Below the pieces are notes generated by a model, which had not been told where the DNA came from, ran no database searches, and saw only the letters and a list, made by a program, of their open reading frames with translations. The position numbers and the translations under genes were made by a program. 64,000 nucleotides of DNA from Paralithodes platypus (Eukaryota > Arthropoda > Malacostraca > Decapoda > Lithodidae). Each line of letters starts with the position of its first letter. The stretch's first letter is position 1. The stretch spans positions 47,893,330 through 47,957,329 of the forward strand of contig CM064495.1 of assembly GCA_032716605.1 (NCBI GenBank), read 5' to 3'. Positions 21,692 through 33,374 of this stretch are shown here, one piece after another.

Positions 21692-22547
21692 AACATTCCA
21701 CGTGCTTGATTTTGCATAAAGAGACACTTGATGGGTCTGTGACTATTTTTAGAGACTGTACAACGATCAATAAGCATAATGTTATACTATACATAAACTA
21801 TGCACAATCTATCGTTTCCATTATCAGCATACTGTCCAACCAGTTCTGTGCAACTACATTCACTGCTAAGCGTAAATGGCATAGTACAATGTTCTTCTTA
21901 GCTAACCTCCCGCTATTCCTTGATCATCTATTTACTCCTATTCCTCCCCTTTCTCCCTCCGCTTCCACCTCCATCCATCCTCTCAACTTGGTCCCATATC
22001 CCCCTCTACCCCCCACCTCTCCCTCCTCCCCTCCACCTTATGTACTCCACCTCCCCCTCCCCCATCCCCCCCCCCCCCCTATACCCCCCGTGGTGGAGGA
22101 TTTGATTCAGACTAGGGGAGGAAGTGGGTCACACACACACACACACATACATACATGGACGACTGTATGGACACATAAGCTCTACATGTGACTGTACCAT
22201 GATAAATATGTATAGCTAAATATTAGTTATATATATAATTATATTGTGTGTTTTATTACTGTTGTATTATATAGGTGTGTATGTTGTGTATACGTGTATA
22301 TGTGTGTGTGTGTGTGTGCCAATTACTACAACTATGTATCTCCTCTTACTCATTTAAAGCAACATAATTACGTTTTAATAAATTATATGTTACACTAAGC
22401 TCACACATATACTTCAATCCACATAATAAATTTTAAAACACGAATGCCCTCCTAAAGCTTCCTTCTGGTGAGTTGGCCCTTTGTTCTCTTGACACCTCAA
22501 TTTGGAGTTTGTCCATTTCGAGGTCTGTACACTTGCTCCAAATTATG
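21692..22547. repeat. Spacer with C-rich and GT tracts
   Basis: A pyrimidine-rich block at 21935-22090 ends in a run of about 14 C. An (AC)n lies at 22131-22146 and a (GT)n at 22288-22318. No gene was recognised. Confidence 0.6.
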
Positions 22548-22660
22548 TCCTGGTGGTGTAATGGTTAGAGTGTTTAAAAATCTGTGTGTGATAACCCAGG
22601 TTCGAATCCCGGTAGATCACATATAATGCTTTCATTAATTTCAATGGAGGTGTTTGGTGT
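22548..22660 (+). mobile_element. tRNA-derived SINE head (L2)
   Basis: A box TGGTGTAATGGTTAGAG and B box GGTTCGAATCC are 30-35 bases apart, followed by ATGCTTTCATTAATTTCAA. The tRNA-like part shows no intact acceptor stem, so I call it a SINE rather than a tRNA gene. Confidence 0.75.
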
Positions 22661-22975
22661 TGTGGTGAAATTAATAAAAATATAGATTATGTGAATCAGA
22701 GCGAAAGACACTTAGGTTCAAAACAGTTTGATGGAGTTAATATTATGCATATACTATATAAGCTACAATTATTATTTTATCTAGACCTCGGCTTTTTATA
22801 TCTTAAATCTATCCTTACATCAAAAATATGGCGTAAATTGTACATGCATATGATACACAGGAGTTTGTTTTGGATGTATTTATTTGAAAGCGTTCAGTCT
22901 ACAAAACCTAGTGCTGACAGCTTACTGCTCTGAGGTACAACCAAACAGAGGTCACAGGAATTAGGGGGTTAGTCT
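22661..22975. other. Spacer
   Basis: Unique AT-rich sequence with no recognisable feature. Confidence 0.5.
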
Positions 22976-22994
22976 TTCTCTCTCTCTCTCTCTC

Positions 22995-23035
<41 letters not shown>

Positions 23036-23290
23036 TACATTACTTATGTCTATATATGCACATTCCATTCACTGCGTCCCTTTCTTTCCCTTACGTGCAA
23101 GGACCATTGTTTACAAGATAGATACAAATGTTTACAAATGTTAGTTCCATCATTCCTTTCTGTCCTGATGGATTTGACTTTCACACACATACACAAACAC
23201 ACACACACACACACACACACATTTTCCCACTCACTCTGCACACTCTCACATTTCTTACTCACTCTCATTATCTCTCTCTCTCTCAATCAG
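22976..23290. repeat. (TC)n and (AC)n microsatellites
   Basis: (TC)n at 22976-23028 with one AC interruption, and (AC)n at ~23184-23221. A CT-rich stretch runs to 23285. Confidence 0.9.
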
Positions 23291-23846
23291 GGCAGGGGGA
23301 GCTACACGAGAAGCTATCCAGAGAATTTCACGTTCATTTTTTAAGGAGACGAAAACATGTAAAGTCTCCTTCTTCCGAGACAGAGCAGTAAATATTATGA
23401 CACTGAATAAGTTATTATCTTTATTAATTATTGATAGTATTAATTATTAACATTACCTAGACGTTGACACAAAACCTTTACTCATTTGTTTCAGAAGCGT
23501 TAGAGATCCTACAGCACAAAAAGTAATTTACACTATGTACACGACATGTCTTTCAAGAGTTCATGGGTTCTTAATTATAATCACTCCCTTCCACAGGCAT
23601 ATGTCGTCTCTATGAACACTAGAAACTCATATGCGGGTGTTTTTCTTGGTAGTCTAGAGAGCAGTACCGGTATCGTTTATGTTTCGTTCACGTATTTCCG
23701 TTCACTCTCGCACCGTCACATAAAATATCGTCTTCAGATTTTCAATATATAAGAAATAGACACCGGAGATACTTGTATAGTCATTCACAGAAGTCAATGC
23801 CATCATAACTGGAATCATCGATTTTATCCATTATATTTGTTTTCAA
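23291..23846. other. Spacer
   Basis: No gene, exon or repeat family recognised. Confidence 0.5.
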
Positions 23847-24227
23847 TTAAGGGAGCCCACCTCGCTTTTTCCATTTCTCTACCTCTCTCTTTGGCTTGTA
23901 TTCATTCGGCCCCATTCAGCCTACTGTTTTAAGACGCTTACCCCGACCCAGGTATCAATATTTTCCTGGCGAGCGGTAGCGAGCCAGCATATATATATTT
24001 TTGTTTTGACAGCAAGCTAAATTTGTAAATTTTTCGATAGACAAATTTCTCCGGCGAAGCCGGATTTCTTCATACAATGCTGGCTCGCTATCGCTCGCCA
24101 CAAAGATATTGACACCTAGATAGGGATAAACGTCTTAAAACAGTTGGCTGAATGGGGCCGAATGGATACAAGCCAGGGAAAGAGAGAAAAGGAGAGAAAG
24201 ATAAACAAAGCCGGTGACCCCCCTTAA
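23847..24227. mobile_element. Family B fold-back MITE (B2)
   Basis: TTAA at both ends. The left arm CATTCGGCCCCATTCAGCC pairs with GGCTGAATGGGGCCGAATGG on the right. The central core CCGGCGAAGCCGG is intact. This copy retains GGCGAGCGGTAGCGAGCC in the left half as well, so the core is palindromic. Confidence 0.88.
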
Positions 24228-24689
24228 GTCGAGGGTTTCCTTGAGTATAATCGGTTCACATATAATATTATGGCTTATGGATAGTCTTGGCAGTTCAATG
24301 TTACCATAAAGACATAATACATTCCGTATGTGCAGTACAACACATATATTTAGTAACAAAACTGGTTCACATTTCCATACTGATTATACTGTACATACCA
24401 GTTTTGTTGCAGTCTTATGTGGTTTATATAGCATACAGTATTATTATGGTGTAGATGTGTGCGGTGAAGTGTGTGTCATGTTGGGTGACGTATTGAGATT
24501 TGGTATAATAATAGTAATTAATAATGGTTTGATGATATGGTATATAATAAGGAGCTTTGGGTGAAAAATAAAGGCATAGGGTGACATTTTGGGGTGTAGG
24601 AGAACATTTCAATTATGGGGTGATAGTTAGGGCTATAGAAAGCATGAGTGTAGGAGTACACCTTTTCCATTTGTTTTATCCATTTCGTC
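24228..24689. other. Spacer
   Basis: AT-rich unique sequence; no gene or transposon recognised. Confidence 0.5.
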
Positions 24690-25010
24690 TGATGTCCTTT
24701 CTTTCTCGATTTATTTTCTTGCCCATCCCCTCCTTCTTCCTCCTGTGCCTTCCCTCCCTCTTCCTCCTTTCCCTCCTCTTTCCTCTCTTTCCCTCTCCTC
24801 TCCCTCCTCTCTTTTGCTCTCCTCTCCTTCCTCTCTTTACCACTGATGTCCCTCCTCTTTTCCTCTCTTTCATTATCCTTCTCCCCCTCTCTCTCTACCC
24901 TCTCCTCTTTCTCCTGTGCCATCTTTTCTTTTCGCCTTCCCTTTCCCTCTCAGTCCTCTCTCTCTTCTCTCTTCTCCCTCTCCCTCTCCTCATCACCCTC
25001 CCCATCTCTC
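24690..25010. repeat. Polypyrimidine tract
   Basis: About 320 bases almost purely C and T on the plus strand (TCCTCTTTCCCTCTCC-like). The open frames over it are Ser/Leu/Pro low complexity. Confidence 0.85.
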
Positions 25011-25059
25011 CGCTCGTGGTGGTGACGTGGTGATGACGGAGTGACGATGGTGGTGTGAG

Positions 25060-25449
25060 GGTGGGATGGTGAGGGAGAAGATTAAGAAGGGGGGCAGGGA
25101 ATAAGGAAGGAAACATAAAGAGGCAAAGGAAAGAAGAGTGACGAAAGAGGGAGAGGAAGGCGAACGAAAAAGAGTGAGGCTGACAATAAGAGAGATTAAA
25201 AAAAAAGGGATGGACAAATTAGGCGAGAGAGAGAGAGAGAGAGGGACGAAAACACGAACCGTGGACAAAACAAAATTGAAGAAAAACAAAATATGGGCGA
25301 AAAATAACAGACGGGCAGAGAGAGGCAGGAGAGACTAAGTAAAAAGAGAATGAGTCCCAAACACAATATGACAGTGGAAGCATAACAAAGCTGGACATAG
25401 GAGAGGGAGACAGGCAGAGACAGGGGAGGGGAAGCCAGCATGATAAACA

Positions 25450-25498
<49 letters not shown>

Positions 25499-25500
25499 GT
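25060..25500. repeat. Polypurine tract with (GA)n
   Basis: Strand composition flips here: the plus strand becomes G/A rich (GGAGAGG, GAAAGAG) for over 400 bases, ending in a pure (GA)n at ~25452-25495. It follows the polypyrimidine tract after a ~50-bp mixed spacer. Confidence 0.85.
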
Positions 25501-25689
25501 GAGTTGAGGTGAGACAGAGATGGGATTGTGGCAGAGAGAGCTAAGATCCTCTGGCATTTATATCAATGAAGATTTTACACATTCGGATTTCTTAGTAGTT
25601 ACATAATATGAACTGTATTAATTCTGTTGATGTGCAGAACTGGCGCTTGTGACCATAGTAAACACGAACCATAACAACTTTTTTTTAGA

Positions 25690-26850
25690 AAATTTAATTT
25701 GGATATGTTTGGGGAGTGGAGTATAGAAAAGGGAGAATGTATAATAGAGAGAGGGAATGGGTTATACAGAGGGTAGAGAGGGCGGGGTAGGGAGAGTGGG
25801 GTGGGTGGAGTGAGGGGAAGTGATGCAGGGCAGAGTGTGTTATACAGAGGGTAGAGTTATAGGGGAGAATGTTGTGGTAGGGAGGGGACACAGAAGGGCA
25901 TGGGGGCAGATAAAGAGGTAAGGGACAGCGAGTGAGGGGAACAGGACAGAGGGGGCAGTATGGTAAGGAGGGGGGAGGTACCGGAAGGGGAGTGAGCATG
26001 GAAGCAGCCTCTCATGTAGAAGAACATGGAGCAAAGATAAAACATATCGGGTAACTTGAGGTGATAAAGCAGTGAATGAGTAGTAAATAGTAGGAAATGA
26101 GTGCGGTAGGTAGTGTATAGTAGGAAATGAGTGCGGTAGGTAGTGTATAGTAGGGAATGAGTGCGGTAGGTAGTGTATAGTAGGGAATGAGTGCGGTAGG
26201 TATAGTATAGGAATGAGTGCGGTAGGTAGTGTATAGTAGGGAATGAGTGCGGTAGGTAGTGTATAGTAGGGAATGAGTGCGGTAGGTAGTGTATAGTAGG
26301 AAATGAGTGCGGTAGGTAGTGTATAGTAGGGAATGAGTGCGGTAGGTAGTGTATAGTAGGGAATGAGTGCGGTAGGTAGTGTATAGTAGGGAATGAGTGC
26401 GGTAGGTAGTGTATAGTAGGGAATGGTACAAAAAGAGGGTTGAGGGGGGCATGAGATATACATAGGGCACATAAATGGGTATACAGATACTACAGGACCA
26501 GGAAGGGAGTGGAGCTAGACTGGAGTGCGGTAGTTATATTATGCAAGAGATGGGAGGAGGTGTGACAGAAGGGGACATGGATAGCACATAGAGGCAGCAT
26601 AGGACACACAAGGGCATGGGACACAGAAAGACGTATATATACTGTAGGTCCAGTAAGTGAGTGAAACAAGACTGGAATGAAAGCAGCACAGGGCACAGAA
26701 GAACAGTGAAAATGGCATAGGGCCAGACAGGGAATGAAACAGGGGAGGGAGAGTGAGTAAGGGAGGCAGAGGGGCGAGACAGGGAGAACGAGCGAGCGTG
26801 TGTAGGGTCCTGTGAATCAACCCTGCATGCTGCTACTGCCGCCACCTCCA
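25690..26850. repeat. Purine-rich region around a 30-bp minisatellite
   Basis: GGGA/GTGG-rich sequence with recurring GGGCACA, GGGACAG and AGGGCAT words. No gene was recognised; minus-strand open frames are repeat shadows. Confidence 0.6.
26099..26425. repeat. 30-bp minisatellite, 11 units
   Basis: Eleven copies of a 30-bp unit (core GAGTGCGGTAGGTAGTGTAT, then AGTAGGRAAT). Units differ by A/G at one position. One unit near 26185-26213 is shortened. Confidence 0.95.
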
Positions 26851-26948
26851 CCACCCTGAAACACTGCTGCCCCTGGCGTTGTGTTGTGGCACAGATAAAA
26901 AAGAAACACTGTTTTCATAATTTTTCCCCTGTATCTCCCACATTCCAG

Positions 26949-27004
26949 GATGTGGTTCTATGAAGTCCAGCTTTGCCGATCAATACGGCTGGACCAACCA
27001 AATG
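26949..27004 (+). other. Candidate internal exon (56 nt)
   Basis: A pyrimidine tract and CATTCCAG precede it and GTATGT follows, matching a strong acceptor and donor. In one frame (two bases, then CGSMKSSFADQYGWTNQM) it is open to the end; another frame opens with ATG and reads MWFYEVQLC. I do not recognise the peptide. It may be a chance pairing of splice-like sites. Confidence 0.25.
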
Positions 27005-27284
27005 GTATGTCTCGTCCCAAACCCTTCGTCTCCAGCCTTACACATCTAAAACCAATATCTCTCCTCCGAAACCCTAACATAATTGCCCAGTCCAGATGTA
27101 GTTAAGGGGGGTTTCAAGACGGTAATTATAGTTGCGCTGAAGACTTTGTGAGTGGCATTCGAGAGGGGTTTTATTTAGGGGAAGCCGAAGTCGAGGCCCG
27201 AGCGGCAGGATCGGGACGCGGCCCCTCAAGTTGGAGGACCCTTGAGGAGGCCGGTGTGCGCTCCATGGAAAAACAACATAGCCG

Positions 27285-27725
27285 TGACAGCACCACCACC
27301 ACCACCATACTACCACCACTACACTAACACACCATACCATACCATAACTCTCACTACAGCAACCATCATACCAGGACTATTATACTACCAGAAATAACAT
27401 CACCACCATATCTCTACCACACCATACTCCCACTATCATCACAGCCTAACCATGACTACCATACTACCAAATTCCACCACCATATCACTACCACAATGCT
27501 ACCACACCATACCATAACCATCACTACACCAACCATCATACCAGGACCACCATACCACGACCACAATACTACCACACCATAACCCCACTATCTTCAAAAC
27601 AACCATCATACCAGGACTGCCATAAACCACCACCATATCACTACCACAATACTACTACACCATACCCCACTATAATCACAACAGCCGCCATACCAATTAT
27701 ATTATCTTCAGAATCCTGACTACCA
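27285..27725. repeat. Degenerate ACC/ATA-rich repeat
   Basis: Starts with (ACC)n and continues as irregular repetitions of ACCATACCA, ACTACCACAA and CATCATACCAGGAC to ~27700. A weaker CAC/AAC-rich stretch follows at 28020-28130. Confidence 0.75.
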
Positions 27726-27732
27726 TACCCTT

Positions 27733-27820
27733 ATAATTTCCACAGATCCTTCCTAAACTGTATAAAATCGTCTAATGATAGCCAGGTAGTCATAATGCGT
27801 CGTAATCTTCAAAGGGTTAA
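27733..27820. mobile_element. Family C MITE, right half only
   Basis: CACAGATCCTTCCTAAACTG, AAAATCGTCTAATGATAGCC and the end CAAAGGGTTAA are present; there is no left arm. Confidence 0.7.
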
Positions 27821-28162
27821 TACACAACTTCTAGACACATCAGCACCACATACTATCGCCGCTTCTCCATAACCATACAATTTTTTACCCCAAAATGCGA
27901 TACGGTTTCCACTGTTATCACCCTAAAATCACTAATTTCACATTGGTGGCATATCTGCTTCACCACAATATCCATTACGCAATTCAACAACTAATTTGGA
28001 GACAAATTTTTGTTTTTGCCATACTTCAACACCATAACAAGAACACCATCACCACAACCACCACACCTCTCCACCAATAACAACCACAACATTTCTCCAC
28101 CAATAACAACCAAACCTTCCACCAAACAGAACTTATATTTATCGCCAAAATCCTCCGCACCA

Positions 28163-28900
28163 CTTAACCCGTTCTCTACAGGCAACCTCTTTTTAATTGT
28201 AAGCTGGCTACTATTAGACTATTGTATTCACTTTAAAAGGGGCCTGCAACAATTAACAGGCTTTGAACCATCTCACTTAACCAGGGCGGGTGCCCAACCC
28301 CGAAAGGGGTTGAAATAGGGGAGCTATCCCCCCGCCAAAGGCGGCTTTCTAGGGCCTTTCCTAGCTGTTGCTGAGAGGATTGGGTTCTAGTCATGTGGTG
28401 ATGGGCTGGTCTATCAGAGTGAGAACTGAGCGATCTCTGCCATACCCATAGCTTACTCTGACTGTTCCTTTTGCTTATATATTTTCTAGATCTCAAGTGA
28501 CGGCGTCTCTTCCGTGGATTGACCTCCCAATCTACCAAGATTGGAAGCCAAAGCGTCACATTTTTCCTTTTCCCCTCAACTTTCTCTTCATAATTGCTGA
28601 GGGGCACAGGGCCCTGGGTGGAGCTTTGGTTTCCCGGGCGTTTCCTCACCCTCCCCAGCTCCCCGCCATGGAGTGGCTTCGGTCACCCAGGCTTTATTGT
28701 GGTCGGCAGGGAGGGTTCTGTGGGGGCAATCGGTTATGGCCTTGGCCTTGCTCGGGGCCTTGGGGCTGTTCGGCCAGGCAGCTTGGGGAACACCAACAAC
28801 AACAACAACCAACTTTACTACCACAGATCCTTCTTAAACTTCACAAAATCATCTTAATACAGCTAGAATGAACTTAGACGTGGTAAGTACAAAAAGGGTT
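28163..28900. mobile_element. Family C MITE split by element K
   Basis: The left half (28163-28275) runs TTAACCCGTTC...TAGACTATTGTATTC...CTCACTTAACC. The right half (about 28809-28900) runs TTTACTACCACAGATCC...AGGGTTACC. In intact family members these join directly (CACTTAACCCTTTTTACTACC), so the K copy at 28276-28808 landed inside. Confidence 0.75.
28276..28808 (-). mobile_element. Dispersed element K, copy 2
   Basis: On the minus strand it begins (GTT)n, CCCCAAGCTGCCTGGCC and runs as in copies 1 and 3. Beyond the shared end (ACCAGCCCATCACCAC) it has ~125 extra bases with three short perfect hairpins (CCGCCAAAGGCGG, GGGGAGCTATCCCC, AACCCCGAAAGGGGTT) before rejoining the MITE. No tRNA-like head is attached here. 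Confidence 0.75.
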
Positions 28901-28976
28901 ACCAAGCTTCACCACCATAACATCCACACAACTACCAATCACCACAAACAACCATCGCACATCCCAACTGATATAC

Positions 28977-29196
28977 AGTACAGTTACTTGTAAACATTCG
29001 TGGACCCCCTATGTTTTTGTATGCAATCATAATTATCTGGATAGACTTTGGAAGGACTTTGTTTTTTGATAAATATTATCTATAGTTCTGTAGCTGATGT
29101 TTAAATATTAGGCATATTCATAAATTCGTGTCCAGTGATATACAACCATAATTAGAAATAGATAAGGTCAACGAAGTTTTATGAGTGACTGTACCT
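28977..29196. mobile_element. Family E MITE, full length
   Basis: The left end TACAGTTACTTGTAAACATT and the right end TTTTATGAGTGACTGTAC are imperfect inverted repeats, with GTGGACC/GGTCAAC just inside. TA at the ends fits a Tc1/mariner target. Non-coding. Confidence 0.75.
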
Positions 29197-29480
29197 ATTC
29201 CAGCTTCACCGGTTACAATCCCACCAGCCAACTACCACCTACGCGACAAATTCCCGGTTACAGTCCTCCCTGATAGTTTAATAGCCATTCTGACTCGCCT
29301 TTCCAACCAGCTTACGATGGGAGAAAAACAAAAAATCCCCAAATAAAAAGGAAGAGGAGAAACCTGGCCGTCGCAGAATTTCCCGTAAACTTTTTAAGCC
29401 AATTGTTTTGGGGGTGGCGGTGGTGCGGGGATCTCCTCCTCGTTTACAGATTAATACAACACTACGGACTATCGTAATTA
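29197..29480. other. Spacer
   Basis: No gene or transposon recognised. Confidence 0.5.
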
Positions 29481-29577
29481 TTCGTTTTAGCTACCACATG
29501 TCTTTCCTAAGCTATATAAAATCGTCTAAATGTAGCTGAAATCTAATAAACAAGACGTCGGCGGTTGAAGGTGGTTA
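29481..29577. mobile_element. Family C MITE, right half
   Basis: CCACATGTCTTTCCTAAGC, AAAATCGTCTAAATGTAGCTGAAA and AGACGTCGGCGGTTGAAGG are present. Confidence 0.65.
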
Positions 29578-29729
29578 AGATAATTGTTTGTGGTGGTGGT
29601 GGTGGTGTTCGGTGGGCTTCTCCTCTTAGTTTTTCCTCCAACTTGAGACTTGTGGGGGAGTTTTGGTGAGGTGTCCCCGCCGCCGCTCCGCTCAGTTATC
29701 CGCCCGCTAAACTCCATCGCTAAAACATT

Positions 29730-29942
29730 CAGTACTGGCGACCTCCCTTTTTGTTATTATATTCTGGCAACTCTTAGACGATTCTATTCAGCTTAGGAAG
29801 GACATCTACCCACTAAAGGACTACTAACTATGTCAATGATTCCTTTTAGCTACCACATGTCTTTCTTAAGCTTCATAAAATCGTCTAAATGTAGCTGAAA
29901 TGAAATATAAAAAGACGTCACAGGTACTGAAAGGACTAACAT
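29730..29942. mobile_element. Family C MITE, near full length
   Basis: Left CAGTACTGGCGACC and arm TTAGACGATTCTATTCAGCTTAGG. Right arm CTTAAGCTTCATAAAATCG and end AGACGTCACAGGTACTGAAAGG. Both terminal TTAA are eroded. Confidence 0.75.
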
Positions 29943-30286
29943 CAATTTTCTTCCAATATATCCTGTTTTAAACGCCTAGGAGCAAATTCTATGAGTACGC
30001 TAAAGGATTAATTCGTTAAAATAAGACTTTATAGGCTACCAACCCTTCTGGATTATAAGGTCAGCATACTGTTAGTCAAGAATAACGTCAGGACTGGAGC
30101 CCTTTTTCGAGAATTCCAGTCCCTGATTGAATGACATAAATCGTGTCTTTAAATAAGCGGAGCTATCCCGCATGAAACCAAATCTTTATATCAATCCTTT
30201 ACTTCATAATATGCACCTCAGGAATGCATTATACCCGTTTGGAGAACCAGAAAGGGCCATAATTAATGTCCTAGAGCCTACAGTAA

Positions 30287-30517
30287 CAGTTACTCGCAAA
30301 ATGTATGTACTTTTGTTTTTCATTATGCATATACAATATGTTTTTATAGACTATAATTTGAAGGTAAATGTAAAAACATTCACGAATACAGTATATATAT
30401 ATATATATATATATATTGATAAACAAATACCATCCAATAATTCCACCAGACAGTTGTACTATATTTGCAACACGGAAATCAAAAGGTTCACAAATATTTA
30501 TGAGTGACTATACAGTA
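30287..30517. mobile_element. Family E MITE with internal (AT)n
   Basis: Ends ACAGTTACTCGCAAAATG and TTTATGAGTGACTATACAG. An AT microsatellite (30391-30417) lies in the middle. Confidence 0.65.
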
Positions 30518-30734
30518 CAGTTTCCCACTTTAATATCACTACATATATGAAGCTTCGAACTGTATCAGTAAAACATCTGAAACATCTGAGCCATAGTAGA
30601 CGATTGTATTATCTGGTTATGTCCAATTTAGTGGTAAGCTATCAAAAAGTGTATTAATTTCCACAACTCAGGGTTAAAAATAAACCTAAACGGGATATTG
30701 CAATGTGCTTGAACTGATTCAACAAGGGACGGCT

Positions 30735-30905
30735 ATTTACCTTTGATGCTGGCTTAAGTTAGACGATTGCATGCAGTAAATGCAGTAGGTTTATTGAGAT
30801 CGCATATGCCCCTTTGAGTTCTAGAGGTAGATTATAAGCTAAAGAAAATAGTTTAATAGTAACCAGAATAGGACGAAAATTACGTCATCGTGCTGAAGGG
30901 GTTAA
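30735..30905. mobile_element. Family C MITE, diverged
   Basis: AAGTTAGACGATTGCATGCAG, ATAGTTTAATAGTAACCAGAATA and the end CGTGCTGAAGGGGTTAA are recognisable. Confidence 0.65.
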
Positions 30906-30976
30906 ATTGATGTAAACCTCGGATTGTCAAGGTTGAAAGTTGAGGAGGGAAACAAAAAGCGGACTTCATAACCCGG

Positions 30977-31171
30977 GTGTACCCATATAGCCTAGCCAGA
31001 GAGAGAAGAGTGGTGAAGTGCTCATTTCCGGGAGAGAGAGAGAGAGATAGAGAGAGGCAGAAGAGAAGAAGAAATAATTATGTGTCTGTGGTGCGTGTGT
31101 GTGTGTGTGTTACAGGGAGAGAGAGAGAGACCCAGGCCGAAGAGAAGAAGAAATGTGTGTGTGTGGTGTGT

Positions 31172-31217
<46 letters not shown>

Positions 31218-31489
31218 GGAGTGGTGTGGGGGAAGGGGGCAGCAGTAATATTGAAAAAGTCGATGTGACAAAAGCAATGATAACCAAGAAGTAATGTAAT
31301 TATGCTTTAGATAGTTGTGGTGGTGGTGGAGTAATACTAATAACCTAATAACAGTAATTGTAGGGTAGATATAATGATAGTAATAGCAGTGGCAGTGGTG
31401 GTGATAATGGTGGTAAAACAAGTAGTAGTAGCATCGACAGTAGTGGTGGTTGTAGTAGTAATAATCGTACTAGTAATAATAAATAATAA

Positions 31490-31524
<35 letters not shown>

Positions 31525-31525
31525 T
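30977..31525. repeat. GA, GT, TGG and TAA microsatellite cluster
   Basis: GA runs at ~31030-31055 and 31118-31130, (GT)n at 31094-31110 and 31156-31214, GGT/AGT triplets at 31316-31460, and (TAA)n at ~31490-31522. Confidence 0.9.
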
Positions 31526-32865
31526 TAAATGGTATTAGAAAAAAGTAGCAGGAATCCTCGTAAACATATATGCAAGTAAAAAAAAACAGCAGTCGTTTAC
31601 AAAAATCGCCTGTAAAAGAGGAGCACAGGAACAGCACCAGAGCAGTCCAAAAGTAGCGTAGAAAAGCGGCCTCAGCAGTCCAGGTAGCAGAAGCCTCACC
31701 ACTCACACTCATTCAAGGCAGAGAGTTACACGAGCCCATTTTTTTTCCCCCGTCAATTTCCATATTCTGACAACGCTTTCGGGACTTTTTTCACATTAGC
31801 ATCGGCAAACAGAATGAAGGTAGATTCTTGTGTTGTGGCTGAATTCTTACCAAGCTTGAACTCAGATGCTTCCAGGCCAGAAATGCCGAGAAAAGTCGCC
31901 GAGAGCAATCCACTCATGTGACTCTGCCTTCTCAGTACACACACACACCTCGCCCACGAAACATCCTCCCCAAAGACCCAAACCAAGAAAAATAAACACC
32001 CTCGACTCCTCCAGCCCCGTCACTGTTATCACTCCCTGTACAGATGTGGCAGGAATGCATAACGAGGGATTATCACAGAGTCCAGTCACGTTCTGTCTCT
32101 CTCTCTCTCTCCATATTCCTCCCTCGCGCCGCATTATATACTCACAAAAGTTTTAAATACTGGGTAAAGTCGCAAGTTTACAGCCGTCCCTCCTCCTCCT
32201 CTTCCTTCCCCCCCGAATGGCTGCAAATACCTGGCCTTTTGTTGGTACCTTCTTGCCCCGACTCGCAGTCTTGGGTGATCCACTTCGGGAGCTTGAGGAG
32301 CGCGAGACCGGAATACCAATGAGCCATTTTACTTTCAAGGGTCCGCGGGCTTTTATTTACCAGCGTCATTTTCACAGTGATAAAGCAAAGTTATGAACAC
32401 ACCGCTCCAGCTCCTCTTTTCTCCGCTCTAGCCCGGCACTGATAGCGTATTTATGCAAGATTTCTTTTTGCCGGGACAACAGAAGCGGCGGGGAAGGGTG
32501 GGGTTGGGAGTAGCTCAGGGCGATGACTGGAGAACACAACCAGACCACCAGATTATCTTATACACCCCAGTTCTGAATAGTCGTACATTATTTGGCACCG
32601 TGGCTTCTCTTTTGCTTGACTCCATTACATAATACACTACTATATGATATACCTAAGATGTGAACATTGAATGAGGAAAAACGCGGACTTGGGCATGTCA
32701 TGTAAGGGAATGTTTCAAAATATTTCCTTAGCATGTCAGAATCGTTCAGTAACGTGTGTACCACTAATAACTACAAGTGATAGTACTATACACTACATCT
32801 GTACAATACTGCACAATACAGATCCGATATGCTTATATTTTGTTTTACAATTATATTGATATGGA
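31526..32865. other. Non-repetitive spacer downstream of the NK2 gene
   Basis: Mixed-composition, mostly single-copy-looking sequence. It lies 3' of the NK2 gene on that gene's strand. A minus-strand AATAAA (plus-strand TTTATT, ~32352) could be a distant polyadenylation signal, but nothing ties it to the gene. Short open frames here have no domain. Confidence 0.4.
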
Positions 32866-33017
32866 TTGGGTTTGCGAAATATTTAGACTAAGTTGAATTA
32901 GATTAGGTTATATCTGGTAATTTAAAATAGGTATTGCCTTGTGTTTGCGAAATATTTAGACTAAGTTGAGTTAGATTAGGTTAGGTCTGGTGATTTAATA
33001 TAGGTATTGCCTTATGT
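32866..33017. repeat. 75-bp tandem duplication
   Basis: GTTTGCGAAATATTTAGACT through AATATAGGTATTGCCTT is present twice head to tail (about 32868-32942 and 32943-33017) with a handful of differences. Confidence 0.88.
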
Positions 33018-33158
33018 GCAAATGTCCAGAACTGAGATACACAAGATAATCTCGCTGTCCGTCCGTCTACAACTTGTTGAGAGGTTCACAGCGTCCTTGG
33101 GGTGAGTGTGGTGGTGGTGGTGGTGGAAGCTGGCTGATAGAAAAGGCGCAGAGGCATA

Positions 33159-33374
33159 CTATAGTCTATTCGCTGTAAGTAGGCGAGAAATCATGACCTC
33201 TATCCTTCTGTAACTCAAAAAGGGCTAGAGCAAATTAGCTGTAAACTTCCACATCTAATCCTTGACTGACTCTTCCCAAATGGTAGAAATAATAGCTCGA
33301 TTACTCTAGTCGTTATTGAGTTAGAGAGGTTAGAGGTCATGATTTCTCGCCTACTTACAGCGCATAGACTATAG
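33159..33374. mobile_element. MITE with ~44-bp inverted ends
   Basis: The left end CTATAGTCTATTCGCTGTAA, continuing AGGCGAGAAATCATGACCTCT, matches the complement of the right end to 33374 with one mismatch in the first 44 bases. Some similarity continues inward (GTAACTCAA / TTGAGTTA). No clear target duplication; only one copy is seen. Confidence 0.8.

Noticed and set aside
23050..23391. Ser/Thr/His-rich frames around 23.1-23.4 kb
   Set aside because: They cross (TC)n and (AC)n microsatellites.
26099..26425. CRISPR-like array
   Set aside because: Direct 30-bp units are contiguous without unique spacers, and the DNA is eukaryotic.
32134..32375. Three overlapping minus-strand frames of 61-65 codons downstream of the NK2 gene
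   Set aside because: No recognisable domain and mutually overlapping frames; no splice or start evidence.
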